Positions 39,285 through 48,117 are shown, numbered from the stretch's first letter. The stretch is 64,000 nt of DNA from Coleofasciculaceae cyanobacterium (GCA_036703275.1 DATNPK010000089.1:1-64000); one strand, 5' to 3'. Numbers and translations are program-made. The notes: a model not told the origin generated them from the letters alone.

Positions 39285-40229
39285 GTGATTCAAAACCTAG
39301 AACAACACTATAAAGTCTTGGGATTAGAACCAGGCGCATCTATCGAAGAAGTTAATCAAGCATATAAAGACTTGGTGTTTATTTGGCATCCTGACCGTGT
39401 TCCCCAAGAAAATGCCAGATTGCTCAAAAAATCTGTGGAAAAAATCCAGCAGATCAATGAAGCGCGGGATTCTTTACGTTCATACCACCGTAAATACCAG
39501 AAAGCACCAGCGAAAAAGCAGCCTGAACCTCAATATGCCGATCGCGCTGCTTATTCGACGAGTAATCGCCAAGCTTATCAGCAGGAAAGTCGTTCAGGCA
39601 GTGAACGGGCATATCGCGATCGCTATGAAAGCTATCGTTCTCCTTACACCGATACCAGAAACCACCAGCAGACCTATACTCGACCTAATTACGATCGACC
39701 CAAAAGTTACGAACAGACTCGTCATTGGAATTATCAAGACTATTATTCAACGTCTAGTAATCCTGGACATAGCTCTAAAAAAGATGGCTATCAAGATTTT
39801 CGCGAATCCAGCAAAAGCTATGGCTCAAGCCGTGAAGCCGAAAGCAACTATCAAAGACCATACTACAAGGATCTTAGAGGTGCAGATCTAAGTCACTCTA
39901 ACTTCAAAGAAAGAGACTTTTCTGGTAGAGATTTATCACAGGCGGATTTATCCTACGCTGATTTAAGTGATACTTTTCTACACAAAATTACTTTAGAAGA
40001 AGCCAACCTTCAGGGAGCAAATTTAAAAGGCGCTAACCTGCTGCAAGCAAATCTCCGCAAGGCCAACTTAAAGGATGCTAATCTGATTGGCGCAGACTTG
40101 AGTGGTTCAGATCTTAGCGGTGCAGACTTAAGCGGCGCAAAAGTTGGCTTCAATAACAAAATTATGGTTAAAATAACCGCCGTTAAGCTCACTGGCGCAA
40201 TTCTTCCCGATGGCTCGATTCATCCGTAA
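39285..40229 (+). CDS. DnaJ-domain protein with pentapeptide repeats
   Basis: 314 residues from GTG 39285. J-domain at ~5-65 with the HPD motif (FIWHPDRVP). Middle ~75-200 is Tyr/Ser/Arg/Gln-rich and disordered. C-terminal ~200-300 has pentapeptide A(D/N)LxxA repeats (SGRDLSQADLSYADLS, QGANLKGANLLQANL) forming a right-handed beta-helix. The HPD motif implies stimulation of an Hsp70 ATPase; the beta-helix may be the client or location module. The combination is known in cyanobacteria; target unknown. Confidence 0.9.
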   Translation: MIQNLEQHYKVLGLEPGASIEEVNQAYKDLVFIWHPDRVPQENARLLKKSVEKIQQINEARDSLRSYHRKYQKAPAKKQPEPQYADRAAYSTSNRQAYQQESRSGSERAYRDRYESYRSPYTDTRNHQQTYTRPNYDRPKSYEQTRHWNYQDYYSTSSNPGHSSKKDGYQDFRESSKSYGSSREAESNYQRPYYKDLRGADLSHSNFKERDFSGRDLSQADLSYADLSDTFLHKITLEEANLQGANLKGANLLQANLRKANLKDANLIGADLSGSDLSGADLSGAKVGFNNKIMVKITAVKLTGAILPDGSIHP

Positions 40230-40604
40230 GATCTTGTTGATTTCTAATTGCTGATTTTTTAGCCTCTTTGATGAGAAAACTAATTGGCACCAATCGCCGA
40301 AAAAGTGATGCAGCCGAGCCAGCTACGGGATTTATCCGTTCTTTGGTTTGTAACCCGTTGTAAAACGACATTAAAAAGCGATCGCCATCATTAACAAAAA
40401 TAGTAGTTTTGTAAAAGTTTGGTTGAATAGGCGATCGCCACATATGGACAAGGTTGTCCCGCCAAAGCTAATCGTTATTGAAGCAAGAGCGACTACAATG
40501 GTCGAGCTTGGTCAAAGATTGGGCTGGAAAGCCTGTGAAAAACTTTTAAAATAAAATATATAGACAACTAATACTATTAATCTTTAACACTCTATCAGCA
40601 ATGG
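40230..40604. other. Spacer, no supported gene
   Basis: 375 bp. Short open frames occur on both strands (40189-40443 minus, 40444-40554 plus) but neither has support. Two HIP1 sites present. Confidence 0.35.
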
Positions 40605-40711
40605 GTAAGGGCAATTGGCGACCCGAAGGACGCGACGTAAGGGGCTAATCCTTTAGGGCTAGTGCTAAAGCATACCGCTCCGCATATCCTTTAGGGCGAA
40701 TTAACCCCTAC
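40605..40711. repeat. Intergenic miniature repeat element
   Basis: Ends GTAAGGGCAATTGGCG (40605-40620) and GCGAATTAACCCCTAC (to 40711) are imperfect inverted repeats. The interior has TCCTTTAGGG copies and 40667-40687, which matches a segment in pheA at 19 of 21 bases. Lies in the 515-bp spacer between the DnaJ-pentapeptide and DUF3172 genes. No coding capacity. Confidence 0.65.
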
Positions 40712-40744
40712 AGTATTCCTAACCTCTAATCACCAAATAATCTT

Positions 40745-41323
40745 ATGGCTCGCAGAAACCGCAACGTTAATAATAGAGAGAATCGAGAATCTAATCGTTA
40801 CGATCCGCCCAACTATCGTTCTAACCCTACTCCACCGCCTCAGAAAAAAAGCCCGATTGATGTGGCAAAAGTTGCCATCTTGGCTAGCGTATTTATCGTA
40901 GGCATTGTGGTCGGACTTGGTTTAAACTTAACTACCAGTTCTAATCCCAGCACAATTGAATCCAGTTTGCAAATTGACCGTCAAGCACCTAATCCAGAAC
41001 TCTGCCAGCAGTTTGGCGCGAGTGCGATCGTGACCGATATGAGAGTATTCTTAACCTTAAGTCCTTTTAGCGTTTATTTAACTCAACCTAGTATGCAGCC
41101 TGGGTGTGTTTTACGACGAACCAACTGGTCAATTTTGGAACAGAAAAAATTAGTAAATTCCGAGCAGGTGAGAGATTGTAAACAACGCATGAACACTTTT
41201 GGTTTTATCGGTCCTTTGGAAGGAAAACCAAAAATCGACTGTATTTATCAAAATGATGCTGCTGGTAATTTATTTTTGGATCGCACAGGAGTTGCACCAA
41301 CACCAGAATCTGATAATTTTTAA
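40745..41323 (+). CDS. DUF3172 membrane protein
   Basis: 192 residues. Arg/Asn-rich cytoplasmic N-terminus (~1-40), one membrane helix (~41-64, VAKVAILASVFIVGIVVGLGLNL) and a ~125-residue extracytoplasmic domain with four Cys (PELCQQFG, QPGCVLRRTNW, VRDCKQRMN, KIDCIYQND). This is the pattern of the DUF3172 family of cyanobacteria and plants; function unknown. ATG 40745; glmS follows 66 bp downstream. Confidence 0.85.
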   Translation: MARRNRNVNNRENRESNRYDPPNYRSNPTPPPQKKSPIDVAKVAILASVFIVGIVVGLGLNLTTSSNPSTIESSLQIDRQAPNPELCQQFGASAIVTDMRVFLTLSPFSVYLTQPSMQPGCVLRRTNWSILEQKKLVNSEQVRDCKQRMNTFGFIGPLEGKPKIDCIYQNDAAGNLFLDRTGVAPTPESDNF

Positions 41324-41389
41324 CCACGACGATTTTGATGATTTGATATACACTTAAGGCGATCGATATACTTTAAAAAATTTGTTAAT

Positions 41390-43273
41390 ATGTGCGGAAT
41401 AGTCGGTTATATTGGCACTCAAGCAGCTACAGACATTTTAATATCTGGTTTAGAAAGATTAGAGTATCGAGGTTACGATTCGGCGGGAGTAGCGACTGTT
41501 GAAGAAGGTCAAATTAACTGTGTTAAAGCTAAAGGTAAGCTGCTAAAGCTAAGAGAAAAGCTAGAACAAGCCGTCAATAAATCTCAACTCGGTATTGGTC
41601 ATACTCGCTGGGCAACTCATGGTAAGCCAGAAGAACACAATGCCCATCCTCATCTAAATTCCGCTCGAACTCTGGCTGTGGTACAAAATGGCATCATTGA
41701 GAACTACCTAGAGTTGAAAGAAGAATTAATTAGTCAGGGGATTGAATTTCGCTCCCAAACCGATACTGAGGTTATTCCGCACTTAATTTCTCAGTTTTTA
41801 GCTAACTCCAAATCTTTATTAGAGTCAGTGCAAAAAGCGATCGCCAAACTAGAAGGGGCATTTGCGATCGCCGTTGTCAGTGCCGATAATCCCTATGAAT
41901 TAATAGTTGCTCGTCAACAAGCGCCTTTAGTCTTGGGTTTCGGACAAGGGGAATTTTTCTGTGCTTCTGATATGACAGCAATTTTGCCTCATACTCGGAC
42001 TATTCTCACTTTAGACAATGGAGAAATAGCTAGACTTACGCCTCTAGGGGTAGAAATTTATAATTTTGCAGGCGATCGTGTTTCTCGTTTTCCTCGTACC
42101 CTTGACTGGAATCCCGTACAGGCAGAAAAGCAGGGTTTCCGTCACTATATGCTCAAGGAAATATATGAGCAACCTGCGGTAGTGAGAATTTGCTTGGATA
42201 ACTGCCTTAATCCCAATTGGCACGCCCATGAAAATCCTGATTATAGTCCTGTAAATCTTGGTTTGTCGCCAAACCTTACTGATAACTTGGAACATATCCA
42301 AATTTTAGCCTGTGGTACAAGCTGGCACGCTGCCTTGGTTGGCAAGTATTTATTAGAACAAGTCGCAGGTATTCCCACTACCGTAGATTATGCTTCTGAG
42401 TTTCGCTACTCTCCCAAGCCGATCATTGCTAACACCTTAACTATTGGTGTAACCCAGTCTGGAGAAACCGCCGATACTATTGCAGCCTTAGAATCAGAAA
42501 GAGCTAGAAGAGCTAATTTAGAACCCAAGCGACAGGCAAAGTTAATCGGGATTACTAACCGCCCAGAAAGCACTATTGCGCAGATAGTCGATCGCGTAAT
42601 TGATACTCATGCAGGTTTAGAAATCGGCGTTGCAGCCACTAAAACCTTTACCGCCCAGGTAATTAACTTCTATTTCTTAGCTTTAGATCTTGCTTATCGC
42701 CGTAAGAATATACCCAACAGTAGAATCGGCGAGATCATCGAAGGTTTACGCCATATTCCTAGCCAGATTGAAACCATCATTGACACCCAAGCAGATGCGA
42801 TCGAAGCATTGGCACACGACTTTACTACCGAAACCGAAGACTTTATTTTTATTGGACGGGGTATCAACTTCCCGATTGCTTTAGAAGGTGCATTAAAGCT
42901 CAAAGAAATTTCTTATATCCATGCAGAAGCCTATCCCGCAGGAGAAATGAAGCATGGACCGATCGCTTTATTAGACAACAAAGTACCAGTAGTCGCCATC
43001 GCGATGCCTGGAAGCGTCTATGAAAAAGTCATTTCTAATGCCCAAGAAGCCAAAGCAAGAGATGCTCGTTTAATTGGTGTCACTACTGCTATGAATGCCA
43101 CCGAAGCAGCCCACACTTTTGATGATGTCTTAACTGTCCCAGAAGTAGATGAATTAGTTTCTCCTGTGTTAGCGGTTATACCCTTACAGATGTTGTCGTA
43201 TCATATTGCAGCGATTAAAGGGCTAGACGTAGATCAACCAAGAAATCTCGCAAAAAGCGTTACTGTTGAATAA
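41390..43273 (+). CDS. glmS: Glucosamine-6-phosphate synthase (isomerizing)
   Basis: 627 residues. Ntn glutaminase with Cys2 nucleophile (MCGIVGYIG), THGKPEEHNAHPH, then two SIS domains (GTSWHAALVGKYLLE, VTQSGETADTIAAL, GRGINFPIALEGALKLKEISY). The C-terminus DVDQPRNLAKSVTVE is the universal end whose coding DNA is the TnsD binding site of Tn7. It makes glucosamine-6-P for peptidoglycan and polysaccharide precursors. A Tn7-like relic begins 25 bp after its stop. Confidence 0.98.
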   Translation: MCGIVGYIGTQAATDILISGLERLEYRGYDSAGVATVEEGQINCVKAKGKLLKLREKLEQAVNKSQLGIGHTRWATHGKPEEHNAHPHLNSARTLAVVQNGIIENYLELKEELISQGIEFRSQTDTEVIPHLISQFLANSKSLLESVQKAIAKLEGAFAIAVVSADNPYELIVARQQAPLVLGFGQGEFFCASDMTAILPHTRTILTLDNGEIARLTPLGVEIYNFAGDRVSRFPRTLDWNPVQAEKQGFRHYMLKEIYEQPAVVRICLDNCLNPNWHAHENPDYSPVNLGLSPNLTDNLEHIQILACGTSWHAALVGKYLLEQVAGIPTTVDYASEFRYSPKPIIANTLTIGVTQSGETADTIAALESERARRANLEPKRQAKLIGITNRPESTIAQIVDRVIDTHAGLEIGVAATKTFTAQVINFYFLALDLAYRRKNIPNSRIGEIIEGLRHIPSQIETIIDTQADAIEALAHDFTTETEDFIFIGRGINFPIALEGALKLKEISYIHAEAYPAGEMKHGPIALLDNKVPVVAIAMPGSVYEKVISNAQEAKARDARLIGVTTAMNATEAAHTFDDVLTVPEVDELVSPVLAVIPLQMLSYHIAAIKGLDVDQPRNLAKSVTVE

Positions 43274-43308
43274 TCGACTCGATTTTTTGCTCTTAATTGT
43301 GGATTAAT

Positions 43309-43375
43309 AATAAAGTTGGAAACTTAGTAATAAAGTTGGAAACTTTTTGCAGATTAATAATAAAGTTGGAAACTT
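43309..43375 (+). repeat. Right-end TnsB-type binding repeats (3 copies)
   Basis: Three perfect 17-bp copies of AATAAAGTTGGAAACTT at 43309, 43329 and 43359 (spacings 20 and 30 bp). Multiple overlapping or phased TnsB sites define the R end in Tn7. Confidence 0.88.
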
Positions 43376-43417
43376 TGACTGTACAATAATAGTAATACTG
43401 TATTGTTCAGTTTTCTA

Positions 43418-43516
43418 ATGGCTAGAAGCAGATACGATTGGACTCAAGCTAAGTTTGAGCGATATGTAAAAGAAGGACGAGGTAAAGGTAGAGGAAAAGA
43501 CTACAAGCCTTTGTAG
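43418..43516 (+). pseudogene. tnsA: tnsA 5' fragment
   Basis: ATG 43418 to TAG 43514-43516, 32 codons. KEGRGKGRGKDYKPL aligns with the N-terminus of Tn7 TnsA, where the family reads KEGRGxGxGKDYxPW; here Trp is replaced by Leu and a stop follows. The catalytic endonuclease domain and everything downstream are gone. Its start lies 120 bp inside the transposon end, in the Tn7 position and orientation. Too short for any activity. Confidence 0.88.
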
Positions 43517-43647
43517 AATTCAACTGAATTTATCCCCAAAGCCCTATTTAGTAAATTCAGGTTAATCTTGTTAATATACCAAACGTACGATTAGTCAAAT
43601 TATCAAAATTGCTAGTTATGAAAACTTTATCCTGTATAAATTTCAGC

Positions 43648-43732
43648 AAAGTTTCCAACTTTATTTAATAAGGTTCATTTTTATCTGACCTAACAATAGG
43701 CTTTTTAGCCTGCAAAAGTTCCCAACTTTATT
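43648..43732 (-). repeat. Left-end TnsB-type binding repeats
   Basis: AAAGTTTCCAACTTTATT (43648-43665) and AAAGTTCCCAACTTTATT (43715-43732) are inverted versions of the right-end repeat, 67 bp apart; Tn7 L-end sites are likewise more widely spaced. Confidence 0.85.
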
Positions 43733-43743
43733 GTCACTCCACA

Positions 43744-44024
43744 TTATTGCCAACATAAATGTCAAATCTAGAGCCGCTATCTGGATTTAAGATGTATTTT
43801 TTGCCTAGAAGTTAGCGATCGCCCAGTTTCAGGCTGCGTCCGACCTTGAGTACACAAAATGTATATTTCCCAATCTGACTATTAGAGCGATCGCCATAAA
43901 TCTGGAGCTAATTTGTTTTGAATTAACAGTGATCGCCATTGAATTTGATAAATTAGTGTATTTATCAAACAATTTAAATCAAAATTTTTTTATCTTCTGT
44001 AGAAAAAATATCGCTTATTGCAGA
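43744..44024. other. Spacer after the Tn7-like relic
   Basis: No ORF seen; contains two GCGATCGC/GCGATCGCC HIP1-type sites and AT-rich sequence leading to the 3' end of the GT2 gene. Confidence 0.4.
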
Positions 44025-44960
44025 TTATAATTTGCTTAAAAACTTTACTGGAGCAATAAAATATAATTCTGATAAAATTAGTTTAATTAATAATCTTTGA
44101 GTGTTAATTTGCAGTAAGCTCGGAGGATACAATAAAATAGAACTTTTAAGATTTTGCTTGGCACTAACTAGACTTTCACGATTATTAATACTGATCTTTT
44201 TTCGATACAGATCTGCACAGTATAGATATAAAATACTATAACTTTGGTTTTTTTGTAGTTTTAGGTCAGTTGTCGCTGTTTGGTAAACTCGGTCTAGTAA
44301 TAATAAACTTTCTTCCTTGAGCTGTTCAACCTTAGTAGACATCGAATTGGCAGACTGGCGATAATAAATCTGGAATTTAGGAACAACTGCAAAATTAAAA
44401 TTTTTGGCTAAACGCAAATAAAAATCCCAATCTGCTGTATAGGCAAGTTTAGGATTAAAACCTGGAACTAGATCTAAAACATCTCGATGAACGAGAATAT
44501 TAGAAGCATTAGTTAAAAAGTTGGTTTGTAGAAGCTGTTGGTAAACATCTCCTCGATAAGAGTAACGAGTTCCTGAAAATAAAGGTTTTCCCTGTTCGTC
44601 AATATACTGAGTCCAGCTATAAACCACTTTAGCTTCAGGATTTTGGTATAGTGCTTCAATCTGCAATGCTAATTTATCTGGACTCCATAGGTCGTCTGCA
44701 TCTAAAAAAGCAATGAATTCTCCAGTAGCATGAGAAATACCGCGATTTCGAGCGGTAGCTACACCGCCATTTTCATAGCTAAAAAGCTTTAGTCGAGGTT
44801 CGGCTATATTTTTCACTACCGCTATCGTATTATCTTGAGAGCCATCGTCAATTACAATTATTTCGTAGTCACTAAAACTTTGTTGCTGTAGCGAAGTAAT
44901 AGTTTCTTCTATTGTCTTCTTGGAGTTGTAAGTGGGAATGATTATTGATATTTTGGACAT
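44025..44960 (-). CDS. Glycosyltransferase family 2
   Basis: 311 residues. GT-A fold: SIIIPTYNSKKTIEETI, IIVIDDGSQDNT and the DXD-type FLDADDLWSPDK; the C-terminal half lacks membrane spans except a possible hydrophobic end. Soluble or peripheral transferase adding a sugar from a nucleotide donor. First (leftmost) gene of the polysaccharide locus, paralogous to the GT2 genes at 52-54 kb. ATG 44960. Confidence 0.93.
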   Translation of the reverse strand: MSKISIIIPTYNSKKTIEETITSLQQQSFSDYEIIVIDDGSQDNTIAVVKNIAEPRLKLFSYENGGVATARNRGISHATGEFIAFLDADDLWSPDKLALQIEALYQNPEAKVVYSWTQYIDEQGKPLFSGTRYSYRGDVYQQLLQTNFLTNASNILVHRDVLDLVPGFNPKLAYTADWDFYLRLAKNFNFAVVPKFQIYYRQSANSMSTKVEQLKEESLLLLDRVYQTATTDLKLQKNQSYSILYLYCADLYRKKISINNRESLVSAKQNLKSSILLYPPSLLQINTQRLLIKLILSELYFIAPVKFLSKL

Positions 44961-45563
44961 CTTGGCAAATTTTTAGGTTGAGTTGCAGAGATTAGCTGTA
45001 GAGTGCAAAGCGCAATTCACTCTAGAAAAATCAGGAGATAGGCAACAAAGGTTCAAAAGTGATGATTTAGTTAAGATTTTAGGCTAAGACTTAGGCTTAA
45101 ATTATCTTTAAAATACTGCGTCTGATGTTTTGAATAGTTATCAATGATACTGAAAGAAGTTAAATCATCATAAATTGAAGCTGTGTTAATTTTATCTAAA
45201 GCAGGAATACCAGCTACAATAACATAAAAAAGCTTTAAAACTTTATATTTTTATCAAAAAAATATTTATCATTTTTTTGTGTAAAACTTTGGCAAAATCT
45301 GGTATATTTATTTTTTAATAATACATTTTTTGAATATATAAGCAATGCCTTGAGCAATAATTATTTTTTCTAAAACAAAGTGATTTAGATGAATATTTGA
45401 TGATCTAAATAAAGCTATAAAATATTTTTATTTAATTTTGTAATATGCTTATTAGGCATCAATCTTATCAATTATCTATTGTAAACTAATGTAGAATAAA
45501 GGAAATTTTGACATCATCGGAGCAAAATTTTGTTCAGCAATTTTTAGGTTTTTAGAAACATTT
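44961..45563. other. Divergent spacer in the polysaccharide locus
   Basis: 603 bp, strongly AT-rich. 44999-45024 is a palindrome (TAGAGTG/CACTCTA) with interior GCAAAGCGCAATTCAC, matching the element at 35261-35284 at ~13 of 16 interior bases. No ORF supported. Confidence 0.5.
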
Positions 45564-46355
45564 ATGAACGAAAAAGAAATTAAAACAGCATTTGCTAGAG
45601 ATGGTTTTTTGGTGTGTAAAGGACTTTTCTCTCCAGAAGAAATGCAAATTTTACTCCAAGACATTAAAAATTCTCAAAGAAGATATGGAAAAGATGATTT
45701 AACCAAAGGTTCTATGACCTTTAAAAGCAGTGTTTTTTTTCGTAGTCCGAGAATTCAGCAATTTGTTAGTCAACAAAAGATTATCGATCTACTAAAGGTG
45801 TTGATTGGTCCCGATATCTGGGTGCGTTGGGATCAGGCAGTTGCTAAAGGTCCAAATTCCGATACTTTTCCTTGGCATCAAGATAACAATTACAGTAAGT
45901 TAAAAGATCCTCACTATCAATTTTGGGTGGCCTTAACCGAATCGAATGCGAATAATGGTGGTCTACTTGTGCAACCAGGTTCACATAAGCAGAATTTACT
46001 TTATCGATATGATGGATATGAAGTTGTTTATGATGGAGTACCACAAAGCCCTCTCTTAATTACAGCAGAACCTGGTGATGTAGTGATTTTTTCTTCGTTT
46101 ACACTCCACAGTACGACTCCCAATATCACTCAAGATACTAGATGGGCGTATGTAATCGAATATATGTCTGTCGACCATTACGATCCTTATGTAGAGCCTC
46201 CTTACTTTGTCGTTGCTCGAAATGGTAAATCAAGCCCAGAGTTTGTTCATTCATATCGCGGCAAAAACAATCCGCTATCTCGTTTAAAATACTATATTTC
46301 TGACTTAAAACAACCTCAAAAAATACTTAAAAAATTAGCCTCCGGCAAGAATTAA
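45564..46355 (+). CDS. PhyH-family Fe(II)/2-oxoglutarate dioxygenase
   Basis: 263 residues. FPWHQDNNYSKL (~105) gives the HxD iron ligands and the distal His is in SSFTLHSTTPN (~178); the 2OG-binding Arg is probably in DTRWAYVIEY. Phytanoyl-CoA dioxygenase-like family, which hydroxylates varied small molecules including sugars and amino acids. In this locus it may modify a nucleotide sugar or glycan substituent; substrate unknown. ATG 45564. Confidence 0.88.
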   Translation: MNEKEIKTAFARDGFLVCKGLFSPEEMQILLQDIKNSQRRYGKDDLTKGSMTFKSSVFFRSPRIQQFVSQQKIIDLLKVLIGPDIWVRWDQAVAKGPNSDTFPWHQDNNYSKLKDPHYQFWVALTESNANNGGLLVQPGSHKQNLLYRYDGYEVVYDGVPQSPLLITAEPGDVVIFSSFTLHSTTPNITQDTRWAYVIEYMSVDHYDPYVEPPYFVVARNGKSSPEFVHSYRGKNNPLSRLKYYISDLKQPQKILKKLASGKN

Positions 46356-46517
46356 CCAAATTTTATAGTACAAAATAAATATATAAAAATGACTAATTAG
46401 CGAGATAAAGATATATGATTGATCTTTATCTCAGCTAAAGTTTTGTAATAGTTTTGATTAATTCAAGATCTATATTATTTTGAATTCTATCTACGAATAA
46501 TCCTTTTAAATATTGCT

Positions 46518-47726
46518 ATGCAAGCTACTATCGACGATAAATTTCCAATTCGTGCCAAAAAAGATTTCTTAGTATTTGGCTCACCTCTGATTGAAATTGA
46601 TGAGATTAAAGAAGTTGTTGCCAGTATGAACACTGGCTGGCTGGGAACAGGTCCAAAAGTGGCAAAGTTTGAGCAAGTTTTTAAAAGCTATAAAAATGCA
46701 GACTATGCAGTTGCAGTTAATTCTTGTACAGCGGCGATACATTTGAGTATTTTAGCGACGGGGATTAAGCCTGGTGATGAGGTTATTACTACGCCTCTAA
46801 CTTTTTGTGCTACTGTAAATGCCATTCTTCATGCGGGAGCAACTCCTGTATTAGCAGATGTAGATCCAGTTACGATGAACATAGACCCTGAACAAATAGC
46901 AGCAAAGATAACCGACAAAACAAAAGTTATTCTTCCTGTTCATTTTGCGGGTCGTCCTTGCGATATGAATGCTCTTTCTTCCTTAGTTGCAGACCACGAT
47001 CTTAAAATGATTGAAGATTGCGCTCATGCAATTGAGACAGAATATCAAGGCCGTAAAGCTGGAACGTTTGGCGACTTTGGCTCTTTTAGTTTTTATGTGA
47101 CTAAAAATATTACCACTGGGGAAGGCGGAATGATTCTGGCTCGTCAAAAATCTGCTGCTGCTCGTATTAAAACACTAGCATTACATGGAATGAGTAAAGA
47201 TGCCTGGAAACGTTTTGGTGACGATGGCTATAAACACTATTATGTAGAAGAGTGTGGTTACAAATATAATATGATGGATCTGCAAGCTGCGATCGGAATT
47301 CATCAGCTAGCTAGAGTAGAAAAATATTGGCAGAGAAGAGAAGCAATTTGGCAACGATATCTACAAGCTTTTAGTGATTTACCCATAGGTTTACCAGCAA
47401 GTCCCGAAGTAAATACCAGGCATGGTTATCACTTGTTTACTATTCTTGTGGATGAGAAAAAAACAGGGATTAGTCGTGACAACTTTTTGAATGCAATGAC
47501 AGCTCAAAATATTGGCGTGGGGGTACATTATTTGAGTATTCCCGAACATCCTTATTATCAAAAAACCTTTGGCTGGAAACCAGAAGATTATCCTAATGCG
47601 ATGATGATTGGAAGACAAACGGTTAGTTTGCCATTGTCACCCAAGTTAACAGATAAAGATGTTGAGGATGTTATCTTAGCGGTTAAACAAATCTTTGAGT
47701 CAACTAAACATAGAAAAACTATTTAA
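46518..47726 (+). CDS. DegT/DnrJ/EryC1/StrS aminotransferase
   Basis: 402 residues. Fold type I PLP enzyme: SCTAAIHLSILATGIKPGDE, IEDCAHAIET, and SFSFYVTKNITTGEGGM with the PLP Lys in YVTKN. Such enzymes (ArnB, PglE, DesV relatives) aminate keto-sugars on nucleotide carriers, implying an amino sugar in the polysaccharide. ATG 46518, 162 bp after the dioxygenase on the same strand. Confidence 0.93.
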   Translation: MQATIDDKFPIRAKKDFLVFGSPLIEIDEIKEVVASMNTGWLGTGPKVAKFEQVFKSYKNADYAVAVNSCTAAIHLSILATGIKPGDEVITTPLTFCATVNAILHAGATPVLADVDPVTMNIDPEQIAAKITDKTKVILPVHFAGRPCDMNALSSLVADHDLKMIEDCAHAIETEYQGRKAGTFGDFGSFSFYVTKNITTGEGGMILARQKSAAARIKTLALHGMSKDAWKRFGDDGYKHYYVEECGYKYNMMDLQAAIGIHQLARVEKYWQRREAIWQRYLQAFSDLPIGLPASPEVNTRHGYHLFTILVDEKKTGISRDNFLNAMTAQNIGVGVHYLSIPEHPYYQKTFGWKPEDYPNAMMIGRQTVSLPLSPKLTDKDVEDVILAVKQIFESTKHRKTI

Positions 47727-48117
47727 TTTAATCGTTTTTAAGTATAAATTATACGTTGAGCAGCAAAACAACTTGAATATCTAATTTTTGTAGCTTAGGT
47801 TGGCGATCGCAACACGGTACTTAGCCAAATCTAGGCCTTTCTTGGGTTTCAAACTTGCCATAAATCCAAACAAATCTAAATTGATGTTTAAACTTTTATT
47901 TAAACATCAATTTAGATTTGGCAAAATTTGACCCGAGAGGATTGAGGCAAATATAAATCTGTATAAAGCTGTGCTATGCAACACATATCATACCTAACAG
48001 CCTAAATTTGTTTTAGAAGTATGCTCAATTAATGCTAGTTTAATTAAAAGTTAACAAGTCCTTATTCATTGCTTAACTTAACATTCTATTAGCTACTATC
48101 CTTTTAGTCACTACTTA
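47727..48117. other. Spacer with a long perfect palindrome
   Basis: 391 bp without a gene. 47871-47892 and 47899-47920 form a perfect 22-bp inverted repeat with a 6-nt loop; further partial complementarity extends outward (GCCAAATCTA 47824-47833 also matches the right arm). No T-run on either side. Confidence 0.6.
47871..47920. repeat. 22-bp perfect inverted repeat
   Basis: Arms 47871-47892 and 47899-47920, loop CTTTTA. Possible bidirectional transcript end for the aminotransferase gene or a remnant of a small palindromic element. Confidence 0.85.

Larger units (their letters stand above)
43298..43743 (+). mobile_element. Mini Tn7-like element/relic at attTn7 downstream of glmS
   Basis: 446 bp bounded by TGTGG (43298) and CCACA (to 43743), starting 25 bp after the glmS stop. 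The glmS-proximal end has three direct copies of AATAAAGTTGGAAACTT (43309-43325, 43329-43345, 43359-43375). The distal end has inverted copies at 43648-43665 and 43715-43732, and a degenerate one near 43618-43634. These resemble TnsB sites at Tn7 ends (GACAATAAAGTCTTAAACT in E. coli Tn7-R). Flanking 5-mers are TTAAT (43293-43297) and TTATT (43744-43748), a 4/5 match to a 5-bp target duplication. Inside, a tnsA 5' fragment reads inward from the glmS-proximal end, as in Tn7. All other tns or cargo genes are missing. Confidence 0.9.

Noticed and set aside
40189-40443. 84-codon minus-strand ORF
   Set aside because: Overlaps the 3' end of the DnaJ-pentapeptide gene, no recognisable domain, and its start lies in a HIP1 site; probably chance.
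40444-40554. 36-codon plus-strand ORF (MDKVVPPKLIV start)
   Set aside because: Looks peptide-like but has no SD, no known family and very short length; cannot be supported.
43309-43375. CRISPR-like direct repeats after glmS
   Set aside because: Only three copies, short 3-13 bp spacers, and inverted copies at the other side; fits transposon end repeats, not a CRISPR array.
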